Source: Amphimedon queenslandica (taxonomy: Eukaryota > Porifera > Demospongiae > Haplosclerida > Niphatidae). Taken from it: 64,000 bases of DNA. The stretch covers positions 61,373-125,372 of the forward strand of contig NW_003546297.1 of the NCBI RefSeq assembly GCF_000090795.2, read 5' to 3'. Below are positions 60,901-64,000 of this stretch, piece by piece. The notes below the pieces were generated by a model, which saw nothing but the letters and a program-made list of their open reading frames with translations, searched no databases and had not been told where the DNA came from. The stretch's first letter is position 1. The number at the start of each line of letters is the position of its first letter. The translations under genes were made by a program, and so were the position numbers.

Positions 60901-61463
60901 GCTACAAAATGATAATAAGCTTAAAATAACATGCCAAGTTGTGTGTACTTAGCACATTTAATATATTAAGAGTTTGGCTATACTAATTTTAGTGCACTTT
61001 TCTTAATTACGTGCTACTTTATTTCAAAGATCCCTCATTAAAACTAAGTACGCATAATTAAAAGTGAACTATTAGGTACATGTACATGTACATGTATCAT
61101 AAAATGAAATGACATACATTAATTGCCTGCCATTGAATATTGGGATCCGAGTGCTTTATTCGTCTCATTACAGAACCTAACGCCGACCCCATACTAAAGG
61201 AGAAAAGAGAAAGTAAGTATAATAGGAGAGAGAGAGAGGATAATCAGATTAGTATATATACATGTGTATGTCTTACGCTGCCGATCCAAAGGACTCTCTT
61301 ATTCTGTCGCATAATTTTATAATCTTATCCCAGTCAGTGTCCCGCCCTGTGGTGGCAGCAGCTAAGAATGGAAACGAAATTTGAAACAAAACAAAACAAT
61401 ACATTAAATGATATTATACATGTACAATTATAAAAACTGACCAACATCCGAGTCGTAGCTCAT
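57973..61463 (-). CDS. STAM: STAM, ESCRT-0 signal-transducing adaptor
   Basis: Fifteen minus-strand exons give 567 residues: 61463-61442, 61361-61277, 61193-61118, 60901-60806, 60726-60641, 60553-60454, 60343-60286, 59887-59790, 59729-59614, 59300-59206, 59053-58847, 58801-58747, 58690-58628, 58578-58138, 58078-57973. With HRS, STAM forms ESCRT-0, which captures ubiquitinated cargo on endosomes. A VHS domain fills residues about 1-145 ([33 protein letters not shown]). A ubiquitin-interacting motif follows ([15 protein letters not shown]), assembled across the exon 7/8 splice. An SH3 domain spans about 216-272 ([31 protein letters not shown]). A GAT-like helical region reaches about 390, and a Pro/Gly/Tyr-rich tail ends the protein, probably for SH3 or ALIX-type partners. 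Confidence 0.95.
59425..59560 (-). repeat. Satellite family B fragment in a STAM intron
   Basis: A single diverged fragment with AGCCCATGGTTTTTCGAAA and AATGTAATAAAAATTGGGGG, matching parts of the 177-bp unit. Lies in STAM intron 9. Confidence 0.5.
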
Positions 61464-61719
61464 ATTTGTGGTATTAGAAGTTCTTTAGTGCCAAAGCCTC
61501 TCTATATTATATAGCTAAGTTCTCTGACTTCTCTCTTTCTGTTAGTGTGAAATAATCTTTGTCACAAGACAAGCGAATGACTTGTAAAATACAATTTTAC
61601 ACAAAGTGGGCGAGGCAATCCGGATAAATAGAACAATAACAGACTAAATAATTGCCAATTACACAATGAATAATGTTAACAACAAGATGGAGGAAGAGTT
61701 TTCACACAGTTCTATTTAT

Positions 61720-63357
61720 TTATTTATTTTCATCCTCTCCTCCTCCTCCTGCCCCTCCTTCTTCATCTTTTTCTTCCTTATTTTCCTTCAATTCTTTTTC
61801 CATTGCTTCAGCAAACGCTTCCACATTACCAGTAGCAGCTGCATTAGAGACACCTGTATTCAAACCAAACTCATTCACTAAAGGACCCAATTGACCACTG
61901 GACAGAGCAGAACTGAATACAGACATAGCCTATAAAAAACAAAGAGAGTTCTCTCCAGCCATTTTTGGTACTAGTATAGTGCAGCTAGATTTTTGAAACT
62001 TTAAAAATTCATAAAAAGTCCAATTTTGATCGGAATCAACTCAAACTTTCTACGCAACATAAGAACATGTATATGCATCAGAAAAAATTATAAAAATGAA
62101 GAATTCTCTCCTAGTCATTTTTGGCAAAATTTGGCCGATGGCCCTGTACTATAGTACAGGGATTTTGGCCCGATTTTAGAGTAACTTTAAAAATTCGTAA
62201 AAAATTCAATTTTGACCAGAATCAGCTCAAACTTTCTAAACAACATAAGAACATGTATATGTATCAGAAAAAATTATAAAAATGAAGAATTCTCACCTAG
62301 TCATTTTTGGCAAAATTTGGCCAATAGTACAGGGACTTTGGTCTGATTTTAGAGTAACTTTAAAAATTCGTAAAAAATCCAATTTTGATCGGAATCAGCT
62401 CAAACTTTCTACACAACATAAGTACATGTATATGCATCAAAAACTGCAATAAAAATAGAAAATTCTCTCCTAGTAAATTTTGGTCATTTTTGATGAAGTA
62501 CCCTGTACTATAGCACAGGGTACTTGACCAGATTTTATGAGCAACTTTAAAAACTCATCAATCAGAATCAGCTCAAAATTTCTGTGCAACATAAGAACAT
62601 ATACATATGCATCAGAAAACATAAAGTTATATACCTGTTGAAACTGCGGTGAAGTAAGAGCAGTCTCCGTGTCCTCATTGGTAGGTGGTAAATGAGGGGC
62701 AAGGTCACTACCAATATCACCCTCTCTTACTATCGGACGCAAAGCCTCAGATGTAAGCACTTCATTCAACTGGAGGCCACTCTCTCTCTCTCCCTCTTCT
62801 CTCCTACCGGAAGGAGAAGCACCAGATCCACCTAGAAACAGTCTCACAATAGTATCGCATGACTTTACTCACCAGCTGGGGGCGGGGGCATCTGTAATGA
62901 CTCCAATGCAGTTTGAAGGTCACCTATCTGGAGCTGTCTATAATATACATGTACATGTACATGTACATTGTACGCACATGATAAAAATAAATTTTTAAAT
63001 AATTTATAAATAATATCATTATACTTACGGTCTTTGTTGTGCTCTGTCAGTTGGAATGACATGCCCAGCACCTAACCCAGGACCACGCCCACTATATTAA
63101 TTAATTAAATATAATAATTATCTGACACTATACTTACTGAAGTATATCCATTCTGTTAGAACCGCCACCTCCTCCGGTACCAGTGGGTGCTGTTCCCCCT
63201 CCCCCTCCTGCTCCTCCACTCATTGCTAGTAACTCTAACAGCTGCTGGTGAGTTACTGTACCATCAGAACCAGCTCCATGAAGAAGATTAGCTATAGAGG
63301 GGGGGAGAGAGAGTGAGAGAGAGAGAGACAGAGAGACAGAGAGAGACAGAGAGAGAC

Positions 63358-63397
<40 letters not shown>

Positions 63398-64000
63398 GGA
63401 AGGGAAGGAGGAAGAATAAAGAATGGAATAAAAGTATCAAAGGTACAGAAAGTTCATATGAGAAAAAGGAAATGGAGAAAGAGAGACAGAAGGATAACAA
63501 TGAATTAGACATTAAAGGATAAACAGATGACAAGTAATATCATTAATGAAGGGAAAGGCAATATTAATAATAGGAAGGACACACACACACACCCCCCCTT
63601 AAATTTGTATATTCATATCATGTACATTAAATTACATCATAAGTCCACTGATCTTAGTGCTCTTGGTGTACTGTATAGCTGATAATTTTGGAGTGATGAA
63701 ATTGCTAATTTTAATGACTGGTTTAGGGGACTTGTGGCCATGTGCTATTGAGCAAATAAAATGGCAGGTTTTAATTATTTTGGCAAACGGCTATCAAAAT
63801 GCCAAATTTGCAAAAACTCCCCCCCCCCTCTAAAATTACTGGGTACATGGGATTGGGTGTTGGCCCTAATATCTTTAGTGTTTTTCCTTAATTAATAACA
63901 TTATTAAGTTATGTACGTCTAAAGTAAAGATCCCTTGCTACATAAATTCCCTCTATAATCAGTACACAGAGCAGGACTAAAGGTACGTACCCATATAGCT
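61720..64000 (-). CDS. ADRM1: ADRM1/Rpn13 proteasomal ubiquitin receptor, 3' part
   Basis: The gene runs off the right edge. Exons seen on the minus strand: 63291-63138, 63091-63029, 62937-62873, 62831-62635 and 61929-61720; a fragment ending near 63991 may be the previous one. They encode a Gly-rich linker (SGGAGGGGGTAPTGTG), the conserved IGDLQTALESLQM segment and the C-terminal DEUBAD domain (ALTSPQFQQ joined to SVFSSALSSGQLGPLVNEFG), which binds and activates the deubiquitinase UCHL5. The N-terminal Pru domain that binds ubiquitin and Rpn2 lies outside. The acidic tail ends GGGGEDENK, and its stop codon overlaps an AATAAATAAATAAA-type run that can serve as polyadenylation signal. STAM starts 256 bp downstream on the same strand. 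The last intron holds a satellite A array. Confidence 0.9.
61945..62625 (-). repeat. Satellite family A array in an ADRM1 intron
   Basis: Four units. Landmarks CAAAC at about 62042, 62228 and 62401, and CAAAA at 62574, give periods of 173-186 bp. Palindromic junctions CCCTGTACTATAGTACAGGG are present at about 62141 and, diverged, 62500. Confidence 0.85.
63300..63400. repeat. GA-rich low-complexity tract
   Basis: GAGAGACAGAGAGA-type repeats directly upstream (in gene direction) of the ADRM1 exon acceptor at 63291; on the coding strand it is the CT-rich polypyrimidine side. Confidence 0.85.

Noticed and set aside
63288-63533. Ser/Leu-rich minus and Arg/Glu-rich plus ORFs
   Set aside because: Produced by the GA/CT repeat tract in an ADRM1 intron; no conserved content.

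Overview
The window is animal nuclear DNA, most likely from a demosponge; Amphimedon queenslandica is my best guess. The reasons are intron-rich metazoan orthologues (UBR5, INTS9, NMD3, STAM, Rpn13, ERGIC3, HCCS, Tribbles), very short introns (many 43-60 bp), AT-rich intergenic DNA, dense ACATGT-type hexamer repeats, and a large single-exon beta-helix membrane protein of unknown family. Species identity is an inference. All gene models below were spliced by hand from GT/GC-AG sites, and every model has a length divisible by three.

Layout, left to right: a secreted multicopper oxidase (+, 1549-5045); a Tribbles pseudokinase (-, 5796-6890); the giant HECT E3 ligase UBR5 in 35 exons (-, 8495-24276); a small Pygopus-type PHD protein divergent from it (+, 24402-25731); a cytochrome-b5 front-end fatty acid desaturase (-, 25952-28996) and, just upstream in the same direction, a PDZ-PH-PH adaptor (-, 29258-33333); holocytochrome c synthase (+, 33618-34918); ERGIC3 (+, 35063-37821); one 5S rRNA gene (38080-38199); a tandem pair of TRIM-NHL genes (+, 38938-40795 frameshifted and 41161-42990 intact); NMD3 (+, 43669-48316) convergent with Integrator subunit INTS9 (-, 48469-53474); a beta-helix multi-pass membrane protein (+, 53863-57591); STAM (-, 57973-61463); and the 3' part of ADRM1/Rpn13 (-, 61720 to the window edge).

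Gene density is high: neighbours are separated by 125-1600 bp, and several pairs are divergent (UBR5/PHD 125 bp, PDZ-PH/HCCS 284 bp, INTS9/beta-helix 388 bp). Most genes are housekeeping, with an incidental excess of ubiquitin-linked functions (UBR5, Tribbles, two TRIMs, STAM, Rpn13). Introns carry most of the repeats: two related tandem satellite families with periods near 177 and 185 bp in introns of five genes, two MITE-like inverted-repeat elements, a 41-bp hairpin minisatellite, and long ATT triplet tracts. The most notable observations are the apparent loss of the MLLE domain from UBR5, a PHD-only Pygopus-like protein sharing a promoter region with UBR5, the ambiguous PDZ-PH-PH/desaturase junction, the TRIM-NHL pair with an identical 131-bp tract, and the orphan beta-helix receptor-like protein. 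No CRISPR, virus or bacterial gene was seen.
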